Positions 29,407-38,333 of a DNA stretch of 64,000 bases are shown here, piece by piece. Position numbers and translations under genes: made by a program. Positions within the stretch are counted from its first letter, which is position 1. Each line of letters begins with the position of its first letter. The DNA is taken from contig NZ_LT906447.1 in assembly GCF_900186985.1 (NCBI RefSeq), forward strand, positions 1,674,001 to 1,738,000. The letters run 5' to 3'. This DNA is from Staphylococcus piscifermentans (GTDB taxonomy: Bacteria > Bacillota > Bacilli > Staphylococcales > Staphylococcaceae). The notes below the pieces were generated by a model that was not told the DNA's origin, ran no database searches, and saw only the letters and a list, made by a program, of their open reading frames with translations.

Positions 29407-29594
29407 TTATGTAACTTCATTAAATTTTTGCAAAAAAATATTTAACTTTATGGAGAGCGGGTAAAGACTTGGTAAGACGTAACATAGCTTAATTGTTCAA
29501 AAATAAGTCATGAATGAAGCATTGTGGCGCTTTTTTGAGAATTATTTCTATGTTATGATTTGTCTATCAAATTTATAGGAGATGTAATAACTAA

Positions 29595-29813
29595 ATGTCA
29601 ATTAACATTGATCCCGAAAAGTTTGCAGAACTTGTACTTCAATCGAATCCTTCAAAAAGCGAGGACCCAGAAGATATCGCTAAAGACGCATTAGAACTTT
29701 ACATTAATGCTTATCGATTAGCAGAAAGATACGCTAACTTATCATCAAATGCTTTCGATACATGTGAAGTTTTAAGAGAAGTTAAAAATACTGATTTATT
29801 ACTAAGCAAATAA
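29595..29813 (+). CDS. Small conserved-looking protein of unknown function
   Basis: This is a 72-residue acidic, helical protein beginning MSINIDPEKFAELVLQ and containing the helix-rich DALELYINAYRLAERYANL (about 36-54). I do not assign a family; from memory staphylococci carry a small hypothetical gene near ymdB and rny. An AGGAGATG site lies rather far (about 13 nt) from the ATG. It has its own strong terminator, and the stretch before it is gene-free, so it is an independent monocistronic gene. It has no signal peptide or membrane segment. Confidence 0.72.
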   Translation: MSINIDPEKFAELVLQSNPSKSEDPEDIAKDALELYINAYRLAERYANLSSNAFDTCEVLREVKNTDLLLSK

Positions 29814-29849
29814 TTAATTAAAAGATAAAAGAATTTTAAGAAATGTACT

Positions 29850-29880
29850 AGGATGCTCCAATTTGGAGTATCCTCTTTTT
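29850..29880 (+). terminator. Terminator of the 72-residue protein gene
   Basis: AGGATGCTCCA (29850-29860) and TGGAGTATCCT (29864-29874) form an 11-bp stem with one G-U pair, followed by CTTTTT. Confidence 0.88.
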
Positions 29881-29887
29881 ATTCCTT

Positions 29888-30712
29888 CTATTCTTCTGTA
29901 AATTTATTTATCAGAATCTCCATATTTTTATCGATATATTTATTTGTATGTGTAAGTAAATAGAAATACCGTTCAATATCGAGAGGAATAATCTCAAGTT
30001 TTTCTTTATCGAAAGGAGTCAAAGTCTTTTTAGATACAATAGAAAAGCCATATCCATCATGCACCATATTCTTAATCAAGGTAGTGTTATTGATTTCTAC
30101 TAAAAAAGGATGCAATTGAAATTGTGCTAATCCTTCTTCTTGATAAAAACGCGTGCCAGAACCTTTCTCTCGCACAAAGCACGTATCCATATTGGAGCCT
30201 CCAGCTTTTTTATGAATCAAAACCATTTCGTCTTTTTCAATACGAGTGCTTTCTATCATATTGGCTTGAATTTCTTTTTCAACAATTCCTAGGTCAATAA
30301 TATTACGCTGTACATTTTCAATTACATGATCTGAATTGTCTAAATGTACATGGATATGTAACTTAGGATAACTTTGAGCTAACTCTCCAAGTTTTTGAGC
30401 AAGTCGATATTCTCCATAAGTGTAACTACTGCCAATGGTAAGTTCTCCAGAAATACTGTGAGGCGCTTGTTGTAATTCTCTTCTCAACGTATCTTCTAAA
30501 TGCTTTTGTTTTAAGGCATAACTAAATAATTTTTCGCCATCACTTGTTAAGGTCATCCTAGAATGCTTGAATTCAAAAATTTTCACATCATATTCAGTTT
30601 CAAGCTTTTTTATATCACGACTAATTGACGGTTGCGATGTATATAAATTTTCAGCTGCCTTTGTAAAACTTCGTGCTTTTACAACTTCAATCAACACTTT
30701 AAACGGATCCAT
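29888..30712 (-). CDS. LysR-family transcriptional regulator (YeiE/CysL-like)
   Basis: The 274-residue protein has an N-terminal winged helix-turn-helix, with the recognition region AENLYTSQPSISRDIKKLE at about residues 20-38 and a LysR effector domain beginning near 90 (GELTIGSSYTYGEYRLA). It is divergent from a YeiH-family transporter gene with 121 bp between the start codons, the classical arrangement of a LysR regulator and its target. The effector is not known; relatives respond to sulfur compounds. It appears as an insertion in the rny-ymdB neighbourhood. Confidence 0.9.
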   Translation of the reverse strand: MDPFKVLIEVVKARSFTKAAENLYTSQPSISRDIKKLETEYDVKIFEFKHSRMTLTSDGEKLFSYALKQKHLEDTLRRELQQAPHSISGELTIGSSYTYGEYRLAQKLGELAQSYPKLHIHVHLDNSDHVIENVQRNIIDLGIVEKEIQANMIESTRIEKDEMVLIHKKAGGSNMDTCFVREKGSGTRFYQEEGLAQFQLHPFLVEINNTTLIKNMVHDGYGFSIVSKKTLTPFDKEKLEIIPLDIERYFYLLTHTNKYIDKNMEILINKFTEE

Positions 30713-30745
30713 TTCGCTTAAACCTCCCCTACCCTTTTAATAATT

Positions 30746-30806
30746 ATAACATTTTTGTTATGACGATTATACTAATTATTTATTTCACGTTATAAATTTG
30801 ACGTGA
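30746..30806. promoter_or_regulatory. Two palindromes in the lysR/yeiH divergent region
   Basis: ATAACA-N4-TGTTAT (30746-30761) and TCACGT-N10-ACGTGA (30785-30806) are both perfect inverted repeats. They fit the paired recognition and activation sites usual for LysR regulators. Which of the two, or both, is bound is unknown. Confidence 0.5.
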
Positions 30807-30833
30807 TAACCTAAATTAAAGGAGTTGATGCAG

Positions 30834-31826
30834 ATGAAAATACCTAAATATAATAATTTTACACTCGGACTTAGTTTCACATTTATCATCGCATTAATCA
30901 GTTTATTATTATCCAAGATTCCAATATTAGAAAATATAGGATCACTTACAATCGCTATTTTAATTGCTATTATATATAGACACTTCAAAGGGTATCCAAC
31001 TCGATATAGAAACGGCATCGAATTTTCATCGAAGCGGTTACTAAAATTTGCTATTATTTTGTATGGACTAAAGCTAAATATTAATGAAATTATTACTAAA
31101 GGCGCAACTTTATTGGCGGTTGATGTAGGAGTAGTTATTTTCAGTATCATTGGAATATACTTTTTGAATAAATGGATTAAAGGAGATGCTAAACTCGGTA
31201 TTTTATTAGGTATAGGGACAGGTGTTTGCGGAGCTGCGGCTATAGCTGCTACATCTTCTATACTTAAATCTCGGGAAAAAGATACAGCAATCAGTATTGG
31301 TATCATTGCTTTGATCGGCACTATATTTTCCCTTGTTTATATGCTTGTAGATAGCTTGTTAAGCTTATCACCGCAACTATATGGCGCTTGGGCAGGTACT
31401 AGCTTACATGAAATTGCACATGTAGTATTAGCTGCTGATTTTTCTGGAAACAACGCTTTAAGTATTGCGCTATTAGGAAAATTAGGCCGTGTATTTCTAT
31501 TGATTCCTGTGAGTATTATCTTAATCATAATTATGAAATATACCTCAAAGGGATCCTCAGAAGCTCACAAAATTGATATCCCTTATTTCTTAATTGGGTT
31601 TCTAATAATGGCTATTATCCATACCTATATTGATATTCCAGGCATTATTATGCAATTTCTAGATGTGCTAACTAATCTCTTTATGATGATGGCTATGGTG
31701 GCCTTAGGATTGAATGTCTCATTCAAAGACTTAAAAAATAGAGCATTTAAACCCTTGGTAGCCGTTATCATAATTTCAGGATGTTTATCAGGATTGACTT
31801 TTATTCTTTTGAATTTAATCTATTAA
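30834..31826 (+). CDS. yeiH: YeiH/UPF0324 family membrane protein (putative sulfate exporter family)
   Basis: This is a 330-residue polytopic membrane protein of the YeiH (UPF0324) family, with about ten hydrophobic segments. Recognisable stretches include FSSKRLLKFAIILYGLKLNI (about residues 63-82), GTGVCGAAAIAATSSI and AGTSLHEIAHVVLAA. The chosen ATG (MKIPKYNN) is 9 nt after AAGGAG; a TTG and an ATG just upstream lie too close to it. The family is annotated as a putative sulfate exporter on weak grounds, so the substrate is uncertain. It is divergent from a LysR gene and ends in a perfect terminator. Confidence 0.9.
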   Translation: MKIPKYNNFTLGLSFTFIIALISLLLSKIPILENIGSLTIAILIAIIYRHFKGYPTRYRNGIEFSSKRLLKFAIILYGLKLNINEIITKGATLLAVDVGVVIFSIIGIYFLNKWIKGDAKLGILLGIGTGVCGAAAIAATSSILKSREKDTAISIGIIALIGTIFSLVYMLVDSLLSLSPQLYGAWAGTSLHEIAHVVLAADFSGNNALSIALLGKLGRVFLLIPVSIILIIIMKYTSKGSSEAHKIDIPYFLIGFLIMAIIHTYIDIPGIIMQFLDVLTNLFMMMAMVALGLNVSFKDLKNRAFKPLVAVIIISGCLSGLTFILLNLIY

Positions 31827-31831
31827 ACAGA

Positions 31832-31872
31832 AGAGAGTGGAGAAAATCAGAATTTCTCCACTCTCTTTTTTA
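31832..31872 (+). terminator. Terminator of yeiH
   Basis: GAGAGTGGAGAAA (31833-31845) and TTTCTCCACTCTC (31853-31865) form a perfect 13-bp stem followed by TTTTTT. Confidence 0.93.
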
Positions 31873-31925
31873 GCGATAATTTTTGTTAGATAAAAGGATT
31901 TGTAATTCATTCATTTTCCTAATCA

Positions 31926-31955
31926 AAAAACCCCAAGCCAACTGGCCTGAGGTTA
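31926..31955 (-). terminator. Terminator of rny
   Basis: Minus-strand ACCTCAGGCC and GGCTTGGGGT (with two G-U pairs) run into TTTTTT after the rny stop. Confidence 0.85.
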
Positions 31956-31966
31956 TATTTCAAAAA

Positions 31967-33526
31967 TTATTTCGCATATTCAATTGCTCTCGTCTCACGA
32001 ACAACTGTCACTTTAATATGTCCTGGATATTGTAGTTCATCTTCAATTTGTTTTTTAATATCTCTTGCTAAACGATGCGCTTTTAAATCATCGATTTCTT
32101 CAGGAGATACAATAACTCTGATTTCTCTACCTGCTTGTATTGCGAATGCTTTTTCAACACCCTCATAACTTTCAGATAAAGCTTCTAAACGTTCTAGTCT
32201 TCTAATATAGTTTTCAAGTGTTTCTTTACGTGCACCTGGACGCGCTGCAGATAGTGCATCTGCTGCTGCGACTAAGATAGAGATAATTGATGTCGGTTCT
32301 ACATCACCATGATGTGAATGAATTGCATTGATTACTGTTTCATTCTCATGGTATTTCTTAGCAAGTTCTACACCGATTTCTACATGGCTGCCTTCGACTT
32401 CATGGTCAATGGCTTTACCCACATCATGTAATAAACCAGCGCGTTTAGCCAATGTCACATCTTCGCCAAGCTCTGCTGCAAGCATACCTGTTAAGTGTGC
32501 CACTTCTATAGAATGTTTTAATACATTTTGGCCATAACTTGTTCTGAATTTTAAACGACCTAAGATTTTTACTAAATCAGGATGCATGTTATGAACATTA
32601 ATTTCAAATGTTGCTTGTTCACCTGCATCTCGGATAATATCATCTACTTCTTTACGTGCTTTTTCAACCATATCTTCAATACGTCCTGGATGAATACGTC
32701 CATCTGAAACTAGATTGACTAAAGCTGTACGTGCAATTTCTCGTCGAATCGGATCAAAGCCAGATAGGATAACAGCTTCTGGCGTATCGTCAATAATTAA
32801 ATCAATACCTGTTAATGTTTCTAATGTTCGAATATTTCGACCTTCACGTCCAATGATTCGACCTTTCATTTCATCATTAGGTAAGTTTACAACTGATACT
32901 GTTGACTCTGATGTATGTTCAGCTGCTAATCGCTGCACAGCAGTAGCCAATAATTCTTTTGCTGATTTATCAACTTTTTCTTTCGCTTCATTTTCCTTTT
33001 CTTTAACAAGTACTGCAATATCTTGTGACAGTTCTTCTTCAACACGCTGAAATTGTTCGTTGATTGCTTCTTCGCGTGTGAGACCGGAGATGCGTTCTAA
33101 TTCTTGTTCGTGCTTCATTATTATTGATTGAACACTACTCTCTTTTGCATCTACTTGTTGTTGTTTTTCTTCAATTTTCGATTCTTTTTGCTCTAAAATC
33201 TCATCTTTCTTATCTAACAGATCAGACTTACGCTCTAAGTTATCTTCTTTTTGAAGAAGTCGGGCCTCTTGTTTTTGAAGATTACCACGTATTTCACGAA
33301 GTTCATTTTCCGTTTGCTCTTTTAAACGTTGATTTTCTTCTTTAGCCTCAAGTAATCTCTCTTTCTTGAGATTATCTGCTTCTTTGTTTGCCTGATTGAT
33401 AATATCATCTGCAGTTTGTTTTGCCTGAACTTGTTTCTCATGCAAAACCTTTTGGGCTGCTATATACCCTACAACAACTCCTAGAATACACCCCAGCAAA
33501 ATGAGTAGGAGGGTTAATAAATTCAC
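31967..33526 (-). CDS. rny: Ribonuclease Y
   Basis: RNase Y is a membrane-anchored endoribonuclease that begins decay and processing of many mRNAs. The 519-residue protein has an N-terminal membrane helix, a long coiled coil (about 25-200), a KH domain with [12 protein letters not shown] (near 220) and an HD domain with [12 protein letters not shown]. It starts with GTG (encoding MNLLTLL) 7 nt after GGAGG, matching the usual family N-terminus; the frame stays open 36 codons further upstream, without a site. Two possible partners, RicA and PNPase, are also encoded in this window. Confidence 0.97.
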   Translation of the reverse strand: MNLLTLLLILLGCILGVVVGYIAAQKVLHEKQVQAKQTADDIINQANKEADNLKKERLLEAKEENQRLKEQTENELREIRGNLQKQEARLLQKEDNLERKSDLLDKKDEILEQKESKIEEKQQQVDAKESSVQSIIMKHEQELERISGLTREEAINEQFQRVEEELSQDIAVLVKEKENEAKEKVDKSAKELLATAVQRLAAEHTSESTVSVVNLPNDEMKGRIIGREGRNIRTLETLTGIDLIIDDTPEAVILSGFDPIRREIARTALVNLVSDGRIHPGRIEDMVEKARKEVDDIIRDAGEQATFEINVHNMHPDLVKILGRLKFRTSYGQNVLKHSIEVAHLTGMLAAELGEDVTLAKRAGLLHDVGKAIDHEVEGSHVEIGVELAKKYHENETVINAIHSHHGDVEPTSIISILVAAADALSAARPGARKETLENYIRRLERLEALSESYEGVEKAFAIQAGREIRVIVSPEEIDDLKAHRLARDIKKQIEDELQYPGHIKVTVVRETRAIEYAK

Positions 33527-33614
33527 ACAAACACCTCCTTTTTCTAGGATTTTGTTTATTTGTATATCGCTTTCAATATGATTATATGAAGTAATATAAG
33601 AATCATACATACTA

Positions 33615-33644
33615 ATTGTACTTTTTAAATACAAGGAGTGTCAA
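33615..33644 (-). promoter_or_regulatory. rny promoter
   Basis: TTGACA (33639-33644) and TACAAT (33615-33620) on the minus strand are 18 nt apart, giving a 5' leader of roughly 80 nt. Confidence 0.75.
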
Positions 33645-33750
33645 GGTTAATAATTGAAGTCCGCTATATAATTCAAAATAGTGTGTATAGACTAATAGAG
33701 TTGTAAGTTGAGATACAAAATAACTATTCAGAAACCTCAATTGATTGTAT

Positions 33751-33788
33751 GTAAAAAAAGGAGTCTGCACAGCTAAAGGCAGACTCAC
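33751..33788 (-). terminator. Terminator of recA
   Basis: Minus-strand GAGTCTGC and GCAGACTC pair around CTTTAGCTGT and are followed by CTTTTTTT. Confidence 0.9.
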
Positions 33789-33800
33789 ATTACCGCTTAT

Positions 33801-34868
33801 CTATTCTTCATCGAATAAATTTGCGTTTTCATTTTTCTCAGCTTTCGCTTCTTTTTCGTCTTTTTCTTCAACGTCCCCATCAAAGATACCTAATTTTTGT
33901 CTTAATTTATTATCAATATCTTCTTTGATTTCTGGATGTTCTTTCAAGTAATTTTTAACGTTTTCTTTACCTTGGCCCATTCTTTCACCATTATAAGAAT
34001 ACCAAGCACCTGATTTATCAACGATGTCATTTTCAACACCTAAATCAATTAATTCGCCTTCTTTTGAAATACCTTGGCCGTACATAATATCAACTTCGGC
34101 TACTCTGAATGGAGGTGCTACTTTGTTTTTAACAACTTTAATTTTAGTACGGTTACCCACAATTTCTTGACCTTGCTTCAATTGTTCTGCACGACGCACT
34201 TCTAAACGAACTGAGCTATAGAATTTCAACGCTCTGCCGCCTGGCGTTGTTTCAGGATTACCGAACATTACTCCGACTTTTTCACGGATTTGGTTGATAA
34301 ATACTGCAGTACAATTAGATTTTGAAATAGCACCAGATAATTTACGCAAAGCTTGAGACATTAAACGTGCTTGTAAACCGACATGTGTATCTCCCATTTC
34401 ACCTTCAATTTCAGCTTTCGGTGTTAAGGCTGCTACAGAGTCGACTACAATAATATCAACAGCACCGCTTCGTACAAATGCCTCTGCAATCTCTAGACCT
34501 TGTTCCCCATGGTCAGGTTGAGATAAATATAAATTATCGATATCTACACCTAATGCTTCAGCATAAACTGGATCTAACGCATGTTCAGCGTCGATAAATG
34601 CAGCGACGCCACCTTGTTTCTGCACTTCAGCAATAGCATGCAAAGCTACAGTTGTTTTACCAGAACTTTCTGGTCCATAAATTTCTACAATTCTACCTTT
34701 AGGGTAACCACCTACACCTAAAGCATTATCTAATGTTACTGATCCGCTTGATATGCTTGAAACACGACGAGCTTTGTTATCGCCAAGTTTCATAACGGCA
34801 CCTTTACCAAACGATTTCTCCATATTCTTAATAACAGTATCTAGCGCTTTTTGACGTTCATTATCCAA
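33801..34868 (-). CDS. recA: Recombinase RecA
   Basis: RecA forms filaments on single-stranded DNA for strand exchange and triggers LexA self-cleavage. The 355-residue protein has Walker [10 protein letters not shown] (65-73), Walker [11 protein letters not shown], loop L1/L2 regions around [10 protein letters not shown] and [21 protein letters not shown], and a C-terminal acidic tail of about 25 residues. It is monocistronic, with its own promoter, LexA box and terminator. Confidence 0.99.
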   Translation of the reverse strand: MDNERQKALDTVIKNMEKSFGKGAVMKLGDNKARRVSSISSGSVTLDNALGVGGYPKGRIVEIYGPESSGKTTVALHAIAEVQKQGGVAAFIDAEHALDPVYAEALGVDIDNLYLSQPDHGEQGLEIAEAFVRSGAVDIIVVDSVAALTPKAEIEGEMGDTHVGLQARLMSQALRKLSGAISKSNCTAVFINQIREKVGVMFGNPETTPGGRALKFYSSVRLEVRRAEQLKQGQEIVGNRTKIKVVKNKVAPPFRVAEVDIMYGQGISKEGELIDLGVENDIVDKSGAWYSYNGERMGQGKENVKNYLKEHPEIKEDIDNKLRQKLGIFDGDVEEKDEKEAKAEKNENANLFDEE

Positions 34869-34916
34869 TATTGTGCCTCCTAGTCGAGATTTAGTCTCTT
34901 AATTATCTTAATTAAT

Positions 34917-34945
34917 ACTATACAGTGTTTGATGAGAAATTACAA
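34917..34945 (-). promoter_or_regulatory. recA promoter
   Basis: TTGTAA (34940-34945) and TATAGT (34917-34922) on the minus strand are 17 nt apart. Confidence 0.7.
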
Positions 34946-34953
34946 GCAATTTG

Positions 34954-34967
34954 CGAATGTTTGTTCG
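34954..34967 (-). promoter_or_regulatory. LexA box upstream of recA
   Basis: CGAACAAACATTCG matches the Firmicute LexA operator CGAAC-N4-GTTCG with one change, directly upstream of the recA -35, so recA is expected in the SOS regulon. Confidence 0.8.
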
Positions 34968-35040
34968 ATTATTTTCATTCGTAAAACACATTTACACGAA
35001 CACCCGTACCTGTTTTTTTACATTTTCAAGGGCTTATCCT

Positions 35041-36183
35041 TTAAGAAAATAAATTAATTAAACGAATATAGACATAATTTGGCGTTCTGTGCTTAATTAA
35101 ATTTCTTTTCTGCGTCATAACAAATTCTTCGCTGTTGAATCCTTTATCAGTAAGTACGCCTAAATGGACATTTTCACCATCATGCAATAAGGAAAGGCCG
35201 ATGTCTGTTTGATAGAAATCTCTGACATAAGCAGCTGCAAGTTTTAAACGTTCATTTAAGCTGGATGTGCTGCTTACGTACTTATCATTATCCAACAACA
35301 TTCCTTTTAACTTGTTATCCATATCGTACTCTTTCAATCTCGAATAAATTTCAGCTGAAGTAACTCCATCATATATAGCGAAACTGCCAGGTAATTTGGC
35401 TAAAACTGCTTGTTCGATTTTAGTTTGATCTGAACCATAATAGTACTTACCAATGCGTTTCAGAATCTCTGCTTTGATAGGAGCAATCAATTTCTCACAT
35501 TCTTCTTGATTTTTGCCATTAGCTGTTAAACGGGTTGAAACTTCATGAGCACCCGCTAAAGGAGCAATAGTCGGATTTGATTGCGCATCAATAAGATCCA
35601 TGAGTTCAGTTTCTACTCTTGATTCACCGATACCTGCAAATCTTAATTGTTCGGAAAAGATTAATTTGTCTCCTTCTAATAAATATGGAAGCAATTCATT
35701 CTCCGCCATAGGCTGCATTTCTCTTGGAGGACCAGGCATTAAAGCAACACGTTTACCATCTTGTTCAACTAGCATTCCAGGCGCCATACCAACTTTATTC
35801 GGTAAAACTTTCGCCCCTTCAATTACTAAAGCTTGCTGTTTATTATTCTCACTCATTTCTTGATGTTGTGCTTTAAAGTAATTCTCTATATATTCTAAGG
35901 CTTCATTATCAGTAACGAGTTCTTTTCCAAAGACTTTAGCTACTGTATGCTTAGTCAAATCATCCTTTGTGGGACCTAAGCCTCCAGTCATGATAACTGT
36001 GTCGTTCTCTTCCAAAGTCTGTCTCAACAAACGTTCTAAACGGGCAGGATTGTCTCCGATGACAGACTGTTCCATCACATTCAAACCTACTCCATTGAAC
36101 AATTGCGCTAAGTATTTAGCATTGGTATTTAATATTTGACCTAATAGTAATTCAGAGCCTACTGCTACGATTGATATTTTCAT
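35041..36183 (-). CDS. cinA: CinA family protein
   Basis: The 380-residue protein has the N-terminal COG1058/MoCF-like domain (AVGSELLLGQILNTNAKYLA near residue 7, MTGGLGPTKDDLTKH near 65, MPGPPREMQPM near 149), linked in family members to hydrolysis of ADP-ribose or nicotinamide nucleotides. The C-terminal CinA deamidase region (about 255-380) is short and lacks the usual AESCTGG motif, so pyridine-nucleotide deamidase activity is doubtful. It lies between pgsA and recA, as in many Firmicutes. Confidence 0.92.
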   Translation of the reverse strand: MKISIVAVGSELLLGQILNTNAKYLAQLFNGVGLNVMEQSVIGDNPARLERLLRQTLEENDTVIMTGGLGPTKDDLTKHTVAKVFGKELVTDNEALEYIENYFKAQHQEMSENNKQQALVIEGAKVLPNKVGMAPGMLVEQDGKRVALMPGPPREMQPMAENELLPYLLEGDKLIFSEQLRFAGIGESRVETELMDLIDAQSNPTIAPLAGAHEVSTRLTANGKNQEECEKLIAPIKAEILKRIGKYYYGSDQTKIEQAVLAKLPGSFAIYDGVTSAEIYSRLKEYDMDNKLKGMLLDNDKYVSSTSSLNERLKLAAAYVRDFYQTDIGLSLLHDGENVHLGVLTDKGFNSEEFVMTQKRNLIKHRTPNYVYIRLINLFS

Positions 36184-36233
36184 TTTGATTCCCCCATTTT
36201 CCGCATGGTTTCTTTTCCTATTCTACACAAATA

Positions 36234-36320
36234 TAAGGGTGTCACAAACACAGTCATTTGTGAACTCATTTGCACTGAAAATCGTTCAAATAATAAATAA
36301 CTGTATTTATGGCACCCTTA
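36234..36320. repeat. Long inverted repeat between cinA and pgsA
   Basis: Two 21-nt arms (36234-36254 and 36300-36320) pair with one mismatch and two G-U pairs, and ATTTG/CAAAT plus GAAC/GTTC extend the stem inward. Neither side is followed by a T run, so it is not a typical terminator. It may protect or process the pgsA-cinA mRNA. Confidence 0.7.
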
Positions 36321-36329
36321 CGCAACTAT

Positions 36330-36911
36330 TTATTGATGTTGTTTGAAAACATCTCTGCCTTTATAGAAATATTCAATTCCAGACAAGATTGTAAAGAATA
36401 CGCCGATATACAATAAGACTTGACCTAATGGGAAACCAATCCACATTGCTAATGGTTCACCTAATAAAATCCATACTAACGCAACCATTGTAACTGCTGT
36501 TTTAATCTTGCCTAGTTGGCCGGCAGCACTGACAAATCCTTGTTCAATTTGTAATAAACGTAAGCCTGTAACCGCAAATTCACGTGCAATAATGATAATT
36601 GCCACCACTGAATTAGTTAAATCTAATTGCACAAGGACAATAAGTGCACTTGCTACTAGCAATTTATCTGCAAGCGGATCTAGGAATTTACCCATATTGG
36701 TTACTAAATTCCATTTGCGCGCTAAATAGCCGTCAGCAAAGTCGCTTAATGAAGCCACTATAAAAATTACACCGCTGATAAATTGTTCAATACGTATTTC
36801 ATAGCCTCCGATAAACGACATATTGCCAAAGCCGAAATTCACTAAAGCAAATATTATAAATACCGGTATTAAAATTACCCTAAAGATAGTTATCTGGTTG
36901 GGCAGATTCAT
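36330..36911 (-). CDS. pgsA: CDP-diacylglycerol-glycerol-3-phosphate 3-phosphatidyltransferase PgsA
   Basis: PgsA makes phosphatidylglycerol-phosphate from CDP-diacylglycerol and glycerol-3-phosphate, the committed step to phosphatidylglycerol; pgsA mutations are known in daptomycin-nonsusceptible staphylococci. The 193-residue membrane protein has the full CDP-alcohol phosphatidyltransferase motif: Asp60-Gly61, Ala64-Arg65, Gly74, Asp78 and Asp82, plus Asp57. It follows the RodZ-like gene by 29 bases in the ymf cluster. Confidence 0.97.
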   Translation of the reverse strand: MNLPNQITIFRVILIPVFIIFALVNFGFGNMSFIGGYEIRIEQFISGVIFIVASLSDFADGYLARKWNLVTNMGKFLDPLADKLLVASALIVLVQLDLTNSVVAIIIIAREFAVTGLRLLQIEQGFVSAAGQLGKIKTAVTMVALVWILLGEPLAMWIGFPLGQVLLYIGVFFTILSGIEYFYKGRDVFKQHQ

Positions 36912-36940
36912 AACATACTCCTCTTTTCTAACTAATCAAA

Positions 36941-37339
36941 TTATAACAAAATTACTGCTATTACCCATAAAGCTAAAGCTAAAATAATGAATCCGGATAA
37001 CCATATCACGAGTTCTCTAGATTCTTTATTCTGAGTTTTATACATCGGCGGATTTGAACTGCTGAATTGTTCAATCGATTGGTCATATTGACGATTTACA
37101 GAAGGAGGCAGTTCCTCTTTATGATGTTGGATTAAGATTAAAGCATCCGTATTGACTGCTTTAGCATACTTCATAATAATACCTTCAGCGTAAGCCGGAT
37201 TATCGAGCATTTCAAACTCATTATTTTCGATTAAGACGAGTGTATCTCTTTTCACACTAGTCTGCTTTTCTAATTCATTTAAAGTCATACCTAAGCGTTC
37301 TCTTTTGCCTTTTAAAGTTTGACCAATTGTATTGCTCAT
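36941..37339 (-). CDS. ymfM: RodZ-like helix-turn-helix membrane protein (YmfM)
   Basis: The 132-residue protein has an N-terminal XRE-type helix-turn-helix (IGQTLKGKRERLGMTLNELE, residues 5-24, with KQTSVKRDTLVLIE after it) and a single C-terminal membrane helix (about 110-130). This is the short form of RodZ, a cell-shape factor of the elongation machinery, lacking a long extracytoplasmic domain. It is located just before pgsA, as in B. subtilis ymfM. Confidence 0.88.
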   Translation of the reverse strand: MSNTIGQTLKGKRERLGMTLNELEKQTSVKRDTLVLIENNEFEMLDNPAYAEGIIMKYAKAVNTDALILIQHHKEELPPSVNRQYDQSIEQFSSSNPPMYKTQNKESRELVIWLSGFIILALALWVIAVILL

Positions 37340-37360
37340 CCGTTTACCCTCCTTGAAACC

Positions 37361-38200
37361 TTATTCAAAAAATCCAAATCCTCCGCCAAATTCGTCAAAC
37401 GTATCGCCGAAGTCCAAATTATTCTTGCTTTTGACTGTTTTTTGTTTCATATGTTCATACTTGATTTCTTGATCGTCTGTTTCGCGCAATTCAATAATAT
37501 AATCGAAATCGTCAAGACGATAATCGCAAGACTCTACAAACAAATCCGGATGCTCTACTACCTTGATTGCCGGTAAAGCCATCACTTCATCCACTAATTG
37601 TCGATGTTTAGGGTCTTGTTCTCTGGCTGTAACAGCACCGTCAATGATATAGACATGTTCAGGCCCATATTCACCTTTAAGCAATGAATTACGTACAGTT
37701 TGCTTAATCAATGTAGAACTGATAAATAACCAACGTTTATGTGCACAGACACTTCCAGCAACGATAGACTCCGTTTTGCCTACTCGAGGCATCCCTCTGA
37801 TACCTATTAATTTATGACCATCTTCTTTGAAAATTTCAGCCATAAAGTCAACCAACAAACCTAAATCTTCTCGTTCAAATCTGAAAGTCTTCTTATCATC
37901 GGCATCCTGCTTGATGTATCTGCCGTGACGTACAGCTAAACGATCTCTGAGTTCAGGCTTACGAAGTTTCGTAATCGAGATTTCTTCAATCTGATTTGCA
38001 ATATCCTCAAAACGTCGCATCTTATCAATACTGTCAGCTCGAATAAGCAAGCCGCGACGATTTTGTTCAACGCCGTTGATGGTTACAATACTGATACCCA
38101 TCATGCCAAGAAGACTTGAGACGTCTCCTAATAAGCCCGCTCTGTTAAATGTGATTTCATATTCTAAATACCATTCAATTTTACGCTCTGGTGCTATCAT
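37361..38200 (-). CDS. ymfK: DUF3388 family protein (YmfK)
   Basis: The 279-residue protein has an N-terminal ACT-like regulatory segment (EITFNRAGLLGDVSSLLGMMGIS, split as EITFNRAGLLG and DVSSLLGMMGIS) followed by the DUF3388 domain with RGMPRVGKTES (P-loop-like, near residue 132) and an ATP-binding character. The function is not known. It is the first gene of a ymfK-ymfM-pgsA-cinA stretch and has its own promoter. Confidence 0.85.
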   Translation of the reverse strand: MIAPERKIEWYLEYEITFNRAGLLGDVSSLLGMMGISIVTINGVEQNRRGLLIRADSIDKMRRFEDIANQIEEISITKLRKPELRDRLAVRHGRYIKQDADDKKTFRFEREDLGLLVDFMAEIFKEDGHKLIGIRGMPRVGKTESIVAGSVCAHKRWLFISSTLIKQTVRNSLLKGEYGPEHVYIIDGAVTAREQDPKHRQLVDEVMALPAIKVVEHPDLFVESCDYRLDDFDYIIELRETDDQEIKYEHMKQKTVKSKNNLDFGDTFDEFGGGFGFFE

Positions 38201-38291
38201 GTTTTTCCACGCCCCTTAGTTCAAACATCAAATAGAACACTATGATACCTTTTACCTCAACATTCTATGTACGAGTGAAAAGATTAGTTAC

Positions 38292-38300
38292 ATTATAGCA
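38292..38300 (-). promoter_or_regulatory. Extended -10 promoter for ymfK
   Basis: TGC-TATAAT (TATAAT at 38292-38297) on the minus strand lies about 95 nt before ymfK. The -35 is weak. Confidence 0.45.
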
Positions 38301-38333
38301 TTTTCTCAGGAATTATGAATATGAAATCCGCAA

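Noticed and set aside
30785-31321. 178-codon minus-strand ORF opposite yeiH
   Set aside because: Antisense shadow; yeiH on the plus strand has family motifs, ribosome binding site and terminator.
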